Part shown: positions 1 through 8,788 of the stretch, one piece after another
Layout: every line of letters begins with the position of its first letter
Position numbering within the stretch: the first letter of the stretch is position 1
DNA from: Caulobacter sp. RHG1
GTDB lineage: Bacteria; Pseudomonadota; Alphaproteobacteria; Caulobacterales; Caulobacteraceae
DNA length: 64,000 bases
Direction: 5' to 3'
NCBI RefSeq assembly: GCF_013181195.1
Contig: NZ_SMZP01000004.1
Span: 62,001-126,000, forward strand
Program-made: the position numbers and the translations under genes
The notes under the pieces: generated by a model
Database searches by the model: none
What the model was told of the DNA's origin: nothing
The model's input: the letters and a program-made list of their open reading frames with translations, nothing else

Positions 1-878
1 TGACCGCCGACTACTGGCGCATGGAGCAGCGCGACGCCATCACCGCCCTCGGCAACGCCCAGGTGCTGGCCCTGGACGAACTGGCGCTGGACCTGGCCAC
101 CAAGGCGGCCCTGGCCTCGGGCAAGACCATCGATCAGATCGATCTGGGCGCTGGGACCTCGGCCTATGCCGGCAGCAACCGCGTCACCCGTCGCGCCCCG
201 ACCGACGCCGACCGCGGGACCTTCGCGGCCTACAACGCCGCCCAGCCGACCAACGCCACCAAGCGCGCGGCGGTGGGCGAGATCACCAGCCTGATCAACG
301 ACTATATCAATCTGGGCTCGCGCCGCCTGGCCGGCGTCGATATCGGCTTCCGCTATCGCTTCCCCGAGTTCGGCCTTGGCCAGTTCACCCTGCGCGGCGA
401 GGCCACCCGCAACCTGCAGCGCGACGAAGAGCTGGCCGACGACGGCGTGGTCATCGACGACCTGGGCAAGAACGGCCGCGCCAAGTGGATCGGCAACGCC
501 GCGCTGAACTGGCGCCATGGCGGCTGGTCGGCGGACTGGTTCGCGACCTACTACGGCGCCAGCGCCGACACCTCGGCGGCCACGACCCAGGCCATCTACG
601 ACGCCCTGGGCAAGCCCAAGAGCATCGTCGAGGTCAACGACAACGGCGTCATGCGCTACTACATGCGCGTCAAGCCGGCGGTGCTGCATAACCTGCGGGT
701 CGCCTATGCGTTCGGCGAGCGCGACGGCGCGGGCAAGGCGCTGAACACCGTCACCCTGGGCGTGGCCAACGTGTTCGACGCCAAGCCGCCCGTTGCGGAC
801 GAGGACGAGGGCTTCTTCGTCGGCACCGTCAATCCGCGTGGCCGCCAGTTCCGCCTGCGCTACGACCGCCGCTTCTAA
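1..878 (+). CDS. TonB-dependent receptor, C-terminal part (5' end outside window)
   Basis: The frame is already open at the left edge (reading TADYWRMEQRD before the first in-window methionine at 21), so only the C-terminal 290 or so residues are present. The fragment has the alternating polar/aromatic pattern of outer-membrane beta-strands, for example the strand ending GFRYRFPEFGLG. It ends on an aromatic residue (RLRYDRRF), as outer-membrane barrels do for BAM recognition. A late segment reading TLGVANVFDAKPP matches the penultimate-strand region of TonB-dependent receptors. It probably imports a substrate across the outer membrane using TonB energy; the substrate cannot be told from this part. 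The phosphodiesterase gene begins 22 bases downstream and is probably co-transcribed. Confidence 0.85.
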   Translation, partial: TADYWRMEQRDAITALGNAQVLALDELALDLATKAALASGKTIDQIDLGAGTSAYAGSNRVTRRAPTDADRGTFAAYNAAQPTNATKRAAVGEITSLINDYINLGSRRLAGVDIGFRYRFPEFGLGQFTLRGEATRNLQRDEELADDGVVIDDLGKNGRAKWIGNAALNWRHGGWSADWFATYYGASADTSAATTQAIYDALGKPKSIVEVNDNGVMRYYMRVKPAVLHNLRVAYAFGERDGAGKALNTVTLGVANVFDAKPPVADEDEGFFVGTVNPRGRQFRLRYDRRF

Positions 879-900
879 CAAGCCTCAGAGGACGCCGACC

Positions 901-2157
901 ATGACTCCGCGCCGCGCCGTGCTGCTGCCGATGCTGTTCCTGCTGCTGGGAGCCCTGTCGGCCAGTCCGGCCGGCGCTGCCGACGGCCGTCATCCGGTCC
1001 TGATGGTCTCGATCGACGGCCTGCGGCCCGACGTGGTGCTGCAGGCCGACAAGCACGGCCAGAAGATCCCGGTGCTGCGCGGCCTTCTGCGCGAGGGCAG
1101 CTACGCTCAGGCCGTGATCAATGTGAACCCGACGGTGACCAATCCCAACCACACCACGCTGGTGACCGGGGTGCTGCCGGCCGAGCACGGCATCTACAAC
1201 AATCGGCCGTTCGCGCCGACGGAGAAGGGCGGAGCGGGCTACAGCGCCTATTCCCAGATCAAGGCCCAGACCCTGTGGGGCGCTGCCAAGGCGGCGGGCC
1301 TGACGACCGCCAGCCTGTTCTGGCCCGTCACCGGCGGTGCCAGCGACATCGACTTCAATCCCCGTGAGGGCTCCGACGAGGACGACGCCAAGATCGCCGA
1401 CGACGCCGTCGCTCTGATCGAGACCAAGCGTCCCGACCTGCTGACGGTGCACTTCGTCTCGCTGGACCACGAAGCCCACAAACATGGCGCGGACAGCGTC
1501 GAGGCCAGGGCCGTCCTGGAACGCATCGACACCGCACTGGGCCGGGTCATCGCCGCCCAGCGAAAGGCCGACCCCGACAGCGTCGTCGTGGTCGCCTCCG
1601 ACCATGGCTTCGCCGACCTGTCCCACACGATCAACCTCAACGTCGCGCTGGTCGAGGCGGGGTTCATCACTGTGGACGCCGCCGGCGGGGTGCAGTCGTG
1701 GACGGCCTTCGTCTGGTACGTCGGCGGTTCGGCGATGGTGGTGCTGCGCGATCCCGCCGACGCCGCAACGCGCGATCGCCTGTCGGACCTGCTGCGCAAG
1801 CTCGCGAAAGATCCGGCGAACGGGATCGAGCGCGTGTACGCCCGCGCCGAGATCGCCGGCCTGGGCCTCGCCCCCGAAGCTGAGATGGTGGTGGCCCTGA
1901 AGACCGGCTACCGCATGGGAACGGCGCTGGAGGGACCGCTTCTGGCCTCCGCCAGCGGGGGTGGGCACGGGGCCTTTTCGACCCGCACCGTGCGGCCGGA
2001 CATGCGCTCGGCCTTCTTCATGACCGGCCCCGGCGTCGCCGCCGGCCAGAACCTCGGCGTCATCGACATGCGCCAGATCGCGCCGACCGTGGCCAGGGCG
2101 CTGGGCGTCTTGCTGCCAGCCGCGCGATCGCCGGCGCTGGCCAAGGGGTATCGCTGA
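901..2157 (+). CDS. Secreted type I phosphodiesterase / nucleotide pyrophosphatase (alkaline phosphatase superfamily)
   Basis: A 418-residue protein starting at ATG 901. In-frame codons further upstream overlap the receptor gene and lack a signal peptide, so 901 is preferred. The N-terminus is a signal peptide (hydrophobic run LLPMLFLLLGALSASPAGA). The mature part has the NPP-family metal and nucleophile motifs: VSIDGLRPD (metal Asp), TVTNPNHTT (nucleophile Thr), LDHEAHKHG (metal ligands), DHGF and a late GGGHGAFS His. The family hydrolyses phosphodiester or pyrophosphate bonds of nucleotides, phospholipid head groups or similar in the periplasm with two zinc ions. Its position right behind a TonB-dependent receptor suggests it processes the imported or outer-surface ligand to release phosphate or a nucleoside; the substrate is inferred only. 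Confidence 0.88.
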   Translation: MTPRRAVLLPMLFLLLGALSASPAGAADGRHPVLMVSIDGLRPDVVLQADKHGQKIPVLRGLLREGSYAQAVINVNPTVTNPNHTTLVTGVLPAEHGIYNNRPFAPTEKGGAGYSAYSQIKAQTLWGAAKAAGLTTASLFWPVTGGASDIDFNPREGSDEDDAKIADDAVALIETKRPDLLTVHFVSLDHEAHKHGADSVEARAVLERIDTALGRVIAAQRKADPDSVVVVASDHGFADLSHTINLNVALVEAGFITVDAAGGVQSWTAFVWYVGGSAMVVLRDPADAATRDRLSDLLRKLAKDPANGIERVYARAEIAGLGLAPEAEMVVALKTGYRMGTALEGPLLASASGGGHGAFSTRTVRPDMRSAFFMTGPGVAAGQNLGVIDMRQIAPTVARALGVLLPAARSPALAKGYR

Positions 2158-2163
2158 ACGGGA

Positions 2164-2186
2164 GACGCCTCGGATCGCGAGGCGTC
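2164..2186 (+). terminator. Hairpin after the phosphodiesterase gene
   Basis: A perfect 9-bp stem (GACGCCTCG / CGAGGCGTC) with a 5-base loop starts 6 bases after the stop codon. It is followed by AAATATG rather than a T-run, so it may be a weak or Rho-assisted terminator, or a 3' end stabiliser. Confidence 0.5.
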
Positions 2187-2262
2187 AAATATGTGCATTT
2201 GGCGATCCCCTACAAAACCAGCGTGCTAAAGGGACAGCCCAAACCTGCACGAACAAGCTCTT

Positions 2263-3156
2263 ATGTCCCTGCGCGACTTCGGTCTTCTGGTCCTGATCTG
2301 CCTGGTCTGGGCCGGTAACAACATCATCTCGAAGATCGTGGTCGCCCACTGGGGCGTGCCGCCGCTGTTCTATGCGTCCGTGCGCTTCGCCTTGGTCATG
2401 CTGGCGACCCTGCCGTGGCTGTTGCCCGCGCCGCGCCCGACCTGGCGGATCGTAGTCGTGGCGCTCTTGATGGGGGCGGGGAACTTCGCCCTACTGTTCA
2501 TGGGCTTCAAGACCGCCTCGCCGTCAGCGGCCTCGGTGGTGATCCAGCTGGGCGTGCCGTTCACGACCCTGCTGTCGGTGCTGATGCTGGGCGAGAAGAT
2601 CCATTGGCGGCGCGGGGTGGGGATCGCCCTGACCCTGGCCGGCGCGGTGACGGTGATGTGGAGCCCCAAGGGCCTGCAGCTGTCGCCCGGCCTCTGGCTG
2701 ATCGCTGCGGCCGCCCTGGCCGGCTCGCTGGGGGCTGTGATGATGAAGCAGGTTCAGGGCGTGAAGCCTTTGCAGTTTCAGGCCTGGGTCGGCTTCTCGT
2801 CGGTATGGCCGCTGGCGGCGATGAGCAGCTTCATGGAGCCGGGGCAGGTCTCGGCGGGGCTGGCCGCCGGCTGGCCCTTCGTCGTGGCGGTGGTGTTCTC
2901 CGCCCTGGTGGTTTCGGTCGTGGCGCACACGGCCTATTACGGGCTGATCCAACGCTATGAGGCCAACCTGATCGCGCCCCTCACCCTGTTGACGCCGCTG
3001 TTCACCATCGCCTTGGGCGTCGTGGTCACCCACGACCACTTCGACCTGCGGATGGGGATCGGCGCGGCCCTGGCCTTGTTCGGCGTTCTGATCATCGCGC
3101 TGCGGCGGAATCAGGTCATGCCGCTACTGATGTCGATCCGGAACCGCGCCCAATGA
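2263..3156 (+). CDS. EamA/DMT-family transporter
   Basis: A 297-residue polytopic inner-membrane protein with about ten hydrophobic segments, the usual length and topology of two fused EamA repeats. The first repeat opens with LLVLICLVWAGNNIISKIVV and the second begins near LIAAAALAGSLGAVMM. The end of each half carries the typical PLFTIALGVV-like helix. Members export amino acids, purines or other metabolites, or import them; the substrate cannot be predicted here. The stop codon overlaps the start of the amidase gene (ATGA), so the two are translationally coupled. This may mean the transporter handles a peptidoglycan turnover product, but that is inference. Confidence 0.85.
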   Translation: MSLRDFGLLVLICLVWAGNNIISKIVVAHWGVPPLFYASVRFALVMLATLPWLLPAPRPTWRIVVVALLMGAGNFALLFMGFKTASPSAASVVIQLGVPFTTLLSVLMLGEKIHWRRGVGIALTLAGAVTVMWSPKGLQLSPGLWLIAAAALAGSLGAVMMKQVQGVKPLQFQAWVGFSSVWPLAAMSSFMEPGQVSAGLAAGWPFVVAVVFSALVVSVVAHTAYYGLIQRYEANLIAPLTLLTPLFTIALGVVVTHDHFDLRMGIGAALALFGVLIIALRRNQVMPLLMSIRNRAQ

Positions 3157-3881
3157 GTCTCACCTTCATCGAGGCCCCGTCGCCCAATTTCGATGCCCGC
3201 AAGGCCGTGCCCGACACCGTGGTGCTGCACTACACCGGCATGGAGACCGGCGAGGCGGCGATCGAGCGTCTGCGCGATCCCGAGGCCAAGGTCTCGGCTC
3301 ACTACTGCGTCGAGGAAGACGGCCGCATCGTCCGCCTGGTGCCTGAGGAGCGCCGCGCCTGGCATGCCGGCGCGGCCTTCTGGAAAGGCGTCAAGGACAT
3401 CAACTCGGCCTCGATCGGCATCGAGATCGTCAATCCCGGTCACGAGTTCGGCTATCGCCCGTTCCCCGAGGCCCAGGTCGCGGCAGTGATCAACCTGCTG
3501 GCCGACGTGCGCTCGCGCTGGATGATCCCCGACAGTCGCATCCTCGGTCACTCCGACGTCGCCCCCGCCCGCAAGATCGATCCGGGCGAACTCTTTCCCT
3601 GGCAGCGCCTCGCCGAGAGCGGTCACGGCCTGTGGATCGAGCCGCCGCCATCGCCCGGCGCACCGCTGGGCCAGGGCGAGGAGGGGACCGGTGTCTTCGC
3701 GCTGCAAGCGGGCCTCACCCGCCTGGGCTTCGACTGCGCCCCGACCGGCAAGTACGACGAGTGGACCACGACGGTGGTCGGCGCCTTCCAGCGTCACTGG
3801 CTGCAGACCCGCTTCGACGGCGTCGCCGATGGCGAGACGCGCGCGCGCCTGGTCGGCCTGCTGCGGGCGGCGGCCGAGTAA
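3153..3881 (+). CDS. N-acetylmuramoyl-L-alanine amidase (Amidase_2) with peptidoglycan-binding domain
   Basis: A 242-residue protein. Residues 15-150 form an Amidase_2 (PGRP-like) zinc domain. Likely zinc ligands are His26 (VVLHYTG), His133 (LGHSDVAP) and Asp143 (RKIDPGELFPW), with Glu91 as a candidate catalytic residue. Residues about 170-240 form a PG_binding_1 domain (FALQAGLTRLGF ... GAFQRHW). No signal peptide is visible, so it is likely a cytoplasmic AmpD/AmiD-like enzyme that cleaves the lactyl-amide bond of anhydro-muropeptides during wall recycling, unless it is exported by another route. It overlaps the EamA gene by 4 bases, and its TAA shares one base with the ATG of the next gene, so the three form one tight operon. 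Confidence 0.9.
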   Translation: MSLTFIEAPSPNFDARKAVPDTVVLHYTGMETGEAAIERLRDPEAKVSAHYCVEEDGRIVRLVPEERRAWHAGAAFWKGVKDINSASIGIEIVNPGHEFGYRPFPEAQVAAVINLLADVRSRWMIPDSRILGHSDVAPARKIDPGELFPWQRLAESGHGLWIEPPPSPGAPLGQGEEGTGVFALQAGLTRLGFDCAPTGKYDEWTTTVVGAFQRHWLQTRFDGVADGETRARLVGLLRAAAE

Positions 3882-4480
3882 TGCACCCGGACAATCGCTT
3901 CCGCGTCGAGGATCGCGCGGTCCTGCTGGACTTCCTGCGCGCCCATCCGTTCGTGACCATCGCCGCGTCCGCTGGCGGCCGGCCGTTCGTGGTCCAGAGC
4001 CCGGTCGTGATCCGCGACCTGGACGGCGAGATCGCGCTCGACTTCCACCTGTCGCGCGGCAACGTCCTGACGCCGCACCTTACGCAAGGCTTCCGGGCGG
4101 TGGTGCTGGCCACGGGCCTCGACGCCTATATCAGCCCCGACTGGTATGCGGGCGCCGACCAGGTCCCGACCTGGAACTACCAATCCGTCGAGGCCGAAGG
4201 CTCGGTCGCTCCGCTGAACGACGAGGAACTGGTCGCCCTGCTCGACGACCTCTCGGCCCAGGAAGAGTCGCGCCTGCTGCCCAAGACGCCCTGGACTCGC
4301 CACAAGATGAAGCCCGGCAAGTTCGAAGCCATGCTGCGCGGCATCCAGGGTGGCCGCCTGTTCGTCGAGCGCCTGGGGGGCACGTTCAAGCTCTCCCAGA
4401 ACAAGAGCGACGCCGACCGCCTGGGTGCGGCGACGGGCCTGGGCGATCATCCGATCGCGGAACTGATGCGCCAGGGTTGA
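3881..4480 (+). CDS. PaiB-family FMN-binding protein (putative negative transcriptional regulator)
   Basis: A 199-residue protein starting at ATG 3881, whose A is the last base of the upstream stop codon. It matches the FMN_bind_2/PaiB family: N-terminal MHPDNRFRVEDRAVLLDFLR, then ITI-like strands and a flavin-binding split-barrel with FVVQSPVVI, DFHLSRGNVLTPHL and the GADQVPTWNYQSVEAEG segment. In Bacillus PaiB is linked to repression of protease and sporulation genes, but most proteobacterial members are of unknown function and probably act as FMN-dependent oxidoreductase-like or detoxifying proteins. It is the last gene of the EamA-amidase operon and ends 30 bases before the RNase P RNA gene. 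Confidence 0.82.
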   Translation: MHPDNRFRVEDRAVLLDFLRAHPFVTIAASAGGRPFVVQSPVVIRDLDGEIALDFHLSRGNVLTPHLTQGFRAVVLATGLDAYISPDWYAGADQVPTWNYQSVEAEGSVAPLNDEELVALLDDLSAQEESRLLPKTPWTRHKMKPGKFEAMLRGIQGGRLFVERLGGTFKLSQNKSDADRLGAATGLGDHPIAELMRQG

Positions 4481-4510
4481 CCCGGAAGGCGCAGTCCGTC
4501 ACCAAGGCCC

Positions 4511-4897
4511 CGGACCAGACGGTCGGGCGGTCGCGTCGTCTTCGGACGCCGAGGAAAGTCCGGGCTCCACGGTGACAAGGCGGTGGGTAACGCCCACCGG
4601 GAGCGATCCCAGGGATAGCGCCACAGAAAGCAAACCTCCTCCCTACGGGGCGGGAAGGGTGAAAGGGTGGGGTAAGAGCCCACCGCGGACCTGGCGACAG
4701 GGACGGCATGGCAAGCCCCGCCTGGAGCAAGACCGAATAGGGACCCCGCGCCGGCCTCGCGTCGGATAGGCCGTCACTGGCTGAGAGGGTCCGGGTAGGT
4801 CGCGAGAGCCGTCCAGCAATGGCCGGCCTAGAGGAATGATCGTCGCCGTTTCTTCGGAAGCGGAACAGAACCCGGCTTACAGACCGTCTGGTCCGTC
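4511..4897 (+). ncRNA. rnpB: RNase P RNA, bacterial type A
   Basis: The catalytic RNA that removes 5' leaders from pre-tRNAs. The 5' strand CGGACCAGACGG (4511-4522) is perfectly complementary to CCGTCTGGTCCG (4884-4895), giving helix P1. The universally conserved block GAGGAAAGTCCGGGCTCC lies at 4551-4568 and the ACAGAAA of the core at about 4623. The conserved 3' segment AGAACCCGGCTTACAG, including the tRNA-CCA-binding neighbourhood, is at about 4867. Total length of about 385 nt fits alphaproteobacterial rnpB. The exact ends are set from P1 and could be off by a few bases. Its place just before mraZ matches Caulobacter-type gene order. Confidence 0.95.
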
Positions 4898-4901
4898 TTG
4901 G

Positions 4902-4925
4902 TGCGGAGAGCTTCGGCTCTCCGCA
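4902..4925 (+). terminator. Hairpin after rnpB
   Basis: A perfect 10-bp stem TGCGGAGAGC / GCTCTCCGCA closed by a stable TTCG tetraloop, 5 bases past the P1 helix of RNase P RNA. A strong T-run is absent (TCCATTGCTT follows). It fits a terminator or 3' processing barrier separating rnpB from the dcw cluster. Confidence 0.65.
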
Positions 4926-5206
4926 TCCATTGCTTGGCCTCGACTCTGCGCCGAGCTCGGAAACCTCCGTTTTTTAGCATCGCGATGGGACGCACTGACA
5001 CCGCCCGAGTCTTGCGCGTGAATAGTTCTGTGTATGTTCTGTTGATTAACGCCCATTCCCGGTGAGGAAGGGGTGCGACACCTTTGAAATCTCGACGAAA
5101 CGGGTTTGGTGTCATTGTCTCCCAGTTCATCCCATGTTAACCCAATTCACGTCGGGGCGAGAGGCTGCTCGCCGACCGGCATGGGTTTGGCGGGGTTTAA
5201 GCTTCA
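4926..5206 (+). promoter_or_regulatory. Promoter/leader region of the dcw cluster with candidate MraZ boxes
   Basis: About 280 bases without a credible gene, visibly richer in A/T than the flanks. Immediately before the mraZ start are two GGGT motifs 10 bases apart (TGGGT at 5182-5186 and GGGGT at 5192-5196). This is the spacing of the direct repeats bound by MraZ in other bacteria. A GANTC methylation site (GACTC, 4942-4946) and TTAAC half-sites at about 5047 and 5135 are the kind of elements used by CcrM and CtrA. The exact promoter cannot be assigned by eye. Confidence 0.5.
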
Positions 5207-5674
5207 GTGTTTCTCTCGACCTTCGAGAAACAGCTCGACAGCAAGCGGCGCATCGTCGTGCCGCAGGAATTCCGCGCGGCCGTCTCCGGCATGTTCGACG
5301 GGATCTTCTGCTTCCCGGCCATCGAGGCCGACTGCCTGGAGGCGGGCGGCAAGGCCTTGTTCGACCGCTATACCGGCGTGATCGAGGAGCTGCCGTTCGG
5401 CGATCCGACCCGCACGGCGCTTGAGACCAGCATCCTGGGTGGCATGGCCAAGCTGTCGTTTGATACAGCTGGTCGCATTACGCTTCCCGACCAGCTGTGC
5501 GAAATGTGCGGTCTCACGGATTGGGTGACTGTCGTCGGTATGGGTGAGCGTTTTCAGATCTGGTCGCGCGAGGCTTTCCAGGCCCATCGCGCCGCCCAGC
5601 GTGACCTGGCCCGCGATGGCCTGGCGGCCCTGCGCGCCCAGCAGCGCGCGGCCAAGCTGGGGGCGGCCTCGTGA
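5207..5674 (+). CDS. mraZ: MraZ, transcriptional regulator of the dcw cluster
   Basis: A 155-residue protein with two SpoVT/AbrB-like MraZ domains. The N-terminus reads [20 protein letters not shown] and the second domain contains [21 protein letters not shown], which carries the conserved DxxGRI(x)LP signature. The start is GTG 5207; it gives the exact family N-terminus MFLST, so no other start is needed. MraZ forms oligomeric rings that bind repeated TGGGN-like sites upstream of its own gene and represses the cluster. The candidate boxes here end 11 bases before the start codon. It overlaps rsmH by 4 bases (GTGA). Confidence 0.95.
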   Translation: MFLSTFEKQLDSKRRIVVPQEFRAAVSGMFDGIFCFPAIEADCLEAGGKALFDRYTGVIEELPFGDPTRTALETSILGGMAKLSFDTAGRITLPDQLCEMCGLTDWVTVVGMGERFQIWSREAFQAHRAAQRDLARDGLAALRAQQRAAKLGAAS

Positions 5675-6606
5675 GCGACGCCCCGCACATCTCGGTCCTG
5701 CTGAACGAAGTCGTCGAGGCGCTGGACGCCAAGCCGGGCGACGTCATCATCGACGGCACCTTCGGGGCGGGCGGTTACACCCGCGCGATCCTGGCGACCG
5801 GCGCGAGCGTGGTAGGTTTCGACCGCGACCCGACTGTGCAGCGCTTCACCGAAGGCCTGCCGACCGACCGCTTCCGCCTGATCGGCGACCGCTTCTCGCA
5901 GATGGCCGAGCATTTCGAGCCTTCGAGCGTCGACGGCGTCGTGCTGGATATCGGCGTGTCGTCCATGCAGCTGGACGAGGCCGAGCGCGGCTTTTCGTTC
6001 ATGCGCGACGGTCCGCTGGACATGCGGATGAGCGACGCGGGCCCGACCGCCGCCGATCTCGTCAACACGCTGGACCACACCGAGCTGGCCCGCATCCTCT
6101 ATGTCTACGGCGAAGAGCACGCCTCGCGTCGCATCGCCAGCTTCCTGATCCGTCGCCGGGAAGAGCGCCCGTTCGAGCGCACCCTGGATCTGGCGCACGT
6201 GATCGAGCGCGCCCTGGGCGGCCGCAAGGGCGCCAAGGTCCATCCGGCCACCCGTTCGTTTCAGGGCTTGCGCATCGCGGTCAATGACGAACTGGGCGAG
6301 CTGGAGGCCGGCCTCGCCGCCGCCGAGCGCATCCTCAAGCCGGGCGGTCGCCTGGCGGTGGTCACCTTCCATTCGCTGGAAGACCGCATCGTCAAGAATT
6401 ACCTGGCCGAGCGGGCCGGGCGCACGCCGGGCGGCTCGCGCCACCTGCCGCAGGTGGCGGCTGGCGCGCCGGCCAGCTTCCAGCTGATCGCCAACAAGGC
6501 CATCGCGCCGGGTGAAGCCGAGCTGGCCGTCAATCCGCGCGCCCGCAGCTCGAAGCTGCGCGCGGCCATCCGTACCGCGGCCCCGATCTGGGAGGCCGAG
6601 GCATGA
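5671..6606 (+). CDS. rsmH: 16S rRNA m4C1402 N4-methyltransferase RsmH (MraW)
   Basis: A 311-residue SAM-dependent methyltransferase that adds N4-methylation to C1402 of 16S rRNA in the 30S P-site. The start is GTG 5671 overlapping the mraZ stop. Motif I is [16 protein letters not shown] (about residues 30-45). FDRDP is the acidic SAM ribose-binding residue region, and [20 protein letters not shown] and PLDMRM are family signatures. [12 protein letters not shown] near the C-terminus is the RsmH hallmark. It is coupled to ftsL by a 4-base overlap. Confidence 0.97.
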   Translation: MSDAPHISVLLNEVVEALDAKPGDVIIDGTFGAGGYTRAILATGASVVGFDRDPTVQRFTEGLPTDRFRLIGDRFSQMAEHFEPSSVDGVVLDIGVSSMQLDEAERGFSFMRDGPLDMRMSDAGPTAADLVNTLDHTELARILYVYGEEHASRRIASFLIRRREERPFERTLDLAHVIERALGGRKGAKVHPATRSFQGLRIAVNDELGELEAGLAAAERILKPGGRLAVVTFHSLEDRIVKNYLAERAGRTPGGSRHLPQVAAGAPASFQLIANKAIAPGEAELAVNPRARSSKLRAAIRTAAPIWEAEA

Positions 6607-7034
6607 GCTCGGTCGGCCTGTTCAACCGCCGGGTTCGCGGTTTTCGCGTCGTCGAGGTGGCAGGTGTCGGCATCCTGCTGAGCCTGGTCACCAGCGTCTA
6701 TCTGGCCAAGACCTTCGCCGGTCGCGAGCGCCAGGAGATCGGCCGTATCGAGCAGCAGATCATCGAAGAGGCCTCGCGCAAGCGCCTGCTGGAGGCCGAG
6801 GTCGCTCACCTGGAGCAGCCGCGTCGCATCGAGCAGTTGGCGATGATGATGCAGCTGAAGCCGATCGCGCCGGATCACGAGATCACCGAGGACGCGCTGA
6901 TCGACGTCGCGCGCCGCCGCGACCTGCCGCGTGGTCCCGTCACGGCCGCGCCTGTCGCGCCCGAGGACCTGGTCGCCGACGAGCCCCAGCCCGTTCCTGA
7001 CGACGTTCCGCCTGCGCCGGAGGCTCTGCGATGA
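6603..7034 (+). CDS. ftsL: Cell division protein FtsL
   Basis: A 143-residue bitopic protein. A short basic cytoplasmic tail ([10 protein letters not shown]) precedes one transmembrane segment ([17 protein letters not shown], about 18-34). A periplasmic coiled coil follows ([20 protein letters not shown] ... [11 protein letters not shown], about 40-75), then the L/P segment [16 protein letters not shown]. The acidic, proline-rich C-terminal tail (about 100-143) is longer than in E. coli. FtsL joins FtsB and FtsQ to activate FtsW-FtsI. Sequence identity between FtsL homologues is low; position between rsmH and ftsI plus topology make the call firm. Confidence 0.9.
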   Translation: MSSVGLFNRRVRGFRVVEVAGVGILLSLVTSVYLAKTFAGRERQEIGRIEQQIIEEASRKRLLEAEVAHLEQPRRIEQLAMMMQLKPIAPDHEITEDALIDVARRRDLPRGPVTAAPVAPEDLVADEPQPVPDDVPPAPEALR

Positions 7035-8788
7035 GCCTGTCGAACCTGGGGCCCGGCGGTCTTCAGTCGCGCACCTGGCGCTGGCTGACCGAACGCGTCT
7101 GGCGTCTGGAGCACGCCTTCGAGCGCTCGCGCGCCGCCGCCAAGCCCGAAGACGACACCCGCATCCGCATCTTCCTGGTGATGGCGTTCTTCTCGGTCTG
7201 CTTCGTGGGCCTGTCGGTCGGCGCGGGCTGGTCGGCGCTGTTCTCGAACGCCGGCCGCGGCAACGGCTACGCCCAGGGTCTTGAAGGCGCGCGCGGCGAC
7301 ATCGTCGACCGCAACGGCAAGTTGCTGGCCGTCGACCTGGCCCACTACGCGCTTTACGTCGATCCGCGCGAGGTCTGGGACGCCAAGGAAACCCGCCGCG
7401 CCCTGGGCAAGGCCCTGCCGCAGGTGCCGGCCAAGCGCCTGGACAAGGTAGTGTTCGGCGATCACCGCACCTTCGTGCTGGGCGGCCTGACGCCCGAACA
7501 AAAGGACAAGATCTTCGAACTGGGCCTGCCGGGCATCTCGTTCGAGGAGCAGGAACGGCGGATGTATCCGCTGGGCCCGACGGCCGCGCATCTGGTCGGT
7601 TTCGTCGACAGCGGCGGCAAGGGCCTGGCCGGCGTCGAGCGCGCCCTGGATGACCCCATCCGCAAGGCGGCAGGCGGCGAGGGCGCTCCGACCCAGCTGT
7701 CGATCGACATCCGCGTGCAGGCCGCGCTGGAAGACGAGCTGCGCAAGGCGGCGATGGAGTTCACGCCCAAGGGCGCCGTGGGTCTGGTCACCAACGTCCA
7801 CACCGGCGAGATCCTGGCCCTGGCCAGTTATCCCGACTACGACGCCAACAAGGCCGGCGAGGCCACCGACGACCAGCGCCTGAACCGCGCGGCGGCCTCG
7901 GTCTATGAGATGGGCTCGACCTTCAAGACCTTCACCGTGGCGATCGGTCTGGACACCGGCGAGACCAACATGGCCTCGACCTTCGACGCGCGCGAGCCCT
8001 ACAAGCTGGGCTACCGCACGATCCACGACTTCCATGCGACGCGGAAGATCCTGACCCTGATCGAGGTCTTCCAGCACTCGTCCAACATCGGCACCGCCAT
8101 TCTGGGCGAGAAGGTCGGCGGCGAGCGCCTCAGCAAGTACTTCACCAATCTGAACCTGACCAAGCCGGCCCAGGTCGAGCTGCGCGAGTCCGCCCGCCCG
8201 CTGACGCCGCGCAAGTGGGACATGGATGCGGTGGCCTCGACCTCGTTCGGCCACGGCATCAATGTTAGCCCGCTGGCCCTGGCCCAGGCGATGGGCGCGC
8301 TGCTGAACGGCGGCAAGATGATCCCGCTGACCATCAAGAAGATGCCGCCCGGCGTGCGGCCTGAAGGCAAGCAGGTCCTGAACGAAAGCACCTCGCAGCA
8401 GATGCTGACCATCATGCGCGCCAACGTCACCGGCGGCAGCGGCAAGACGGCCAACGTCCCCGGCCTGTCGGTCGGCGGCAAGACCGGCACCGGCGAGAAG
8501 TACGACCCGGCGATCCGCGGCTACAACCACCAGCGCCAGGTGTCGTCGTTCGCGGCCGTGTTCCCGACCGACGGGGCGATCGAGGCCGATCGCTACTTCG
8601 TGCTGATCCTGATGGACGAGCCGCACGGCACGGCCAAGACCCACGGGTTCTCGACCGGCGGCTGGGTGGCCACGCCAGCGGTGGGCAAGGTCATCGATCG
8701 CATCGCGCCCTTCCTGGGCGTGCAGAGAAAAGCCGAGCTGGTGACGATCGCCCAGCCGAAGACCACCATTCCGGAGGCGGGACTATGA
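7031..8788 (+). CDS. ftsI: Septal peptidoglycan transpeptidase FtsI (PBP3)
   Basis: A 585-residue class B penicillin-binding protein that cross-links septal peptidoglycan. One N-terminal transmembrane helix lies at about residues 60-80 (FLVMAFFSVCFVGLSVGAGW), preceded by an unusually long cytoplasmic tail. The non-catalytic pedestal domain includes GARGDIVDRNG. The transpeptidase domain has the active-site SxxK (Ser296-TFK299), SxN (HSSN, 350-352) and KTGT (from Lys484). It overlaps ftsL and murE by 4 bases on each side, so all are translationally coupled. Confidence 0.97.
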   Translation: MSLSNLGPGGLQSRTWRWLTERVWRLEHAFERSRAAAKPEDDTRIRIFLVMAFFSVCFVGLSVGAGWSALFSNAGRGNGYAQGLEGARGDIVDRNGKLLAVDLAHYALYVDPREVWDAKETRRALGKALPQVPAKRLDKVVFGDHRTFVLGGLTPEQKDKIFELGLPGISFEEQERRMYPLGPTAAHLVGFVDSGGKGLAGVERALDDPIRKAAGGEGAPTQLSIDIRVQAALEDELRKAAMEFTPKGAVGLVTNVHTGEILALASYPDYDANKAGEATDDQRLNRAAASVYEMGSTFKTFTVAIGLDTGETNMASTFDAREPYKLGYRTIHDFHATRKILTLIEVFQHSSNIGTAILGEKVGGERLSKYFTNLNLTKPAQVELRESARPLTPRKWDMDAVASTSFGHGINVSPLALAQAMGALLNGGKMIPLTIKKMPPGVRPEGKQVLNESTSQQMLTIMRANVTGGSGKTANVPGLSVGGKTGTGEKYDPAIRGYNHQRQVSSFAAVFPTDGAIEADRYFVLILMDEPHGTAKTHGFSTGGWVATPAVGKVIDRIAPFLGVQRKAELVTIAQPKTTIPEAGL

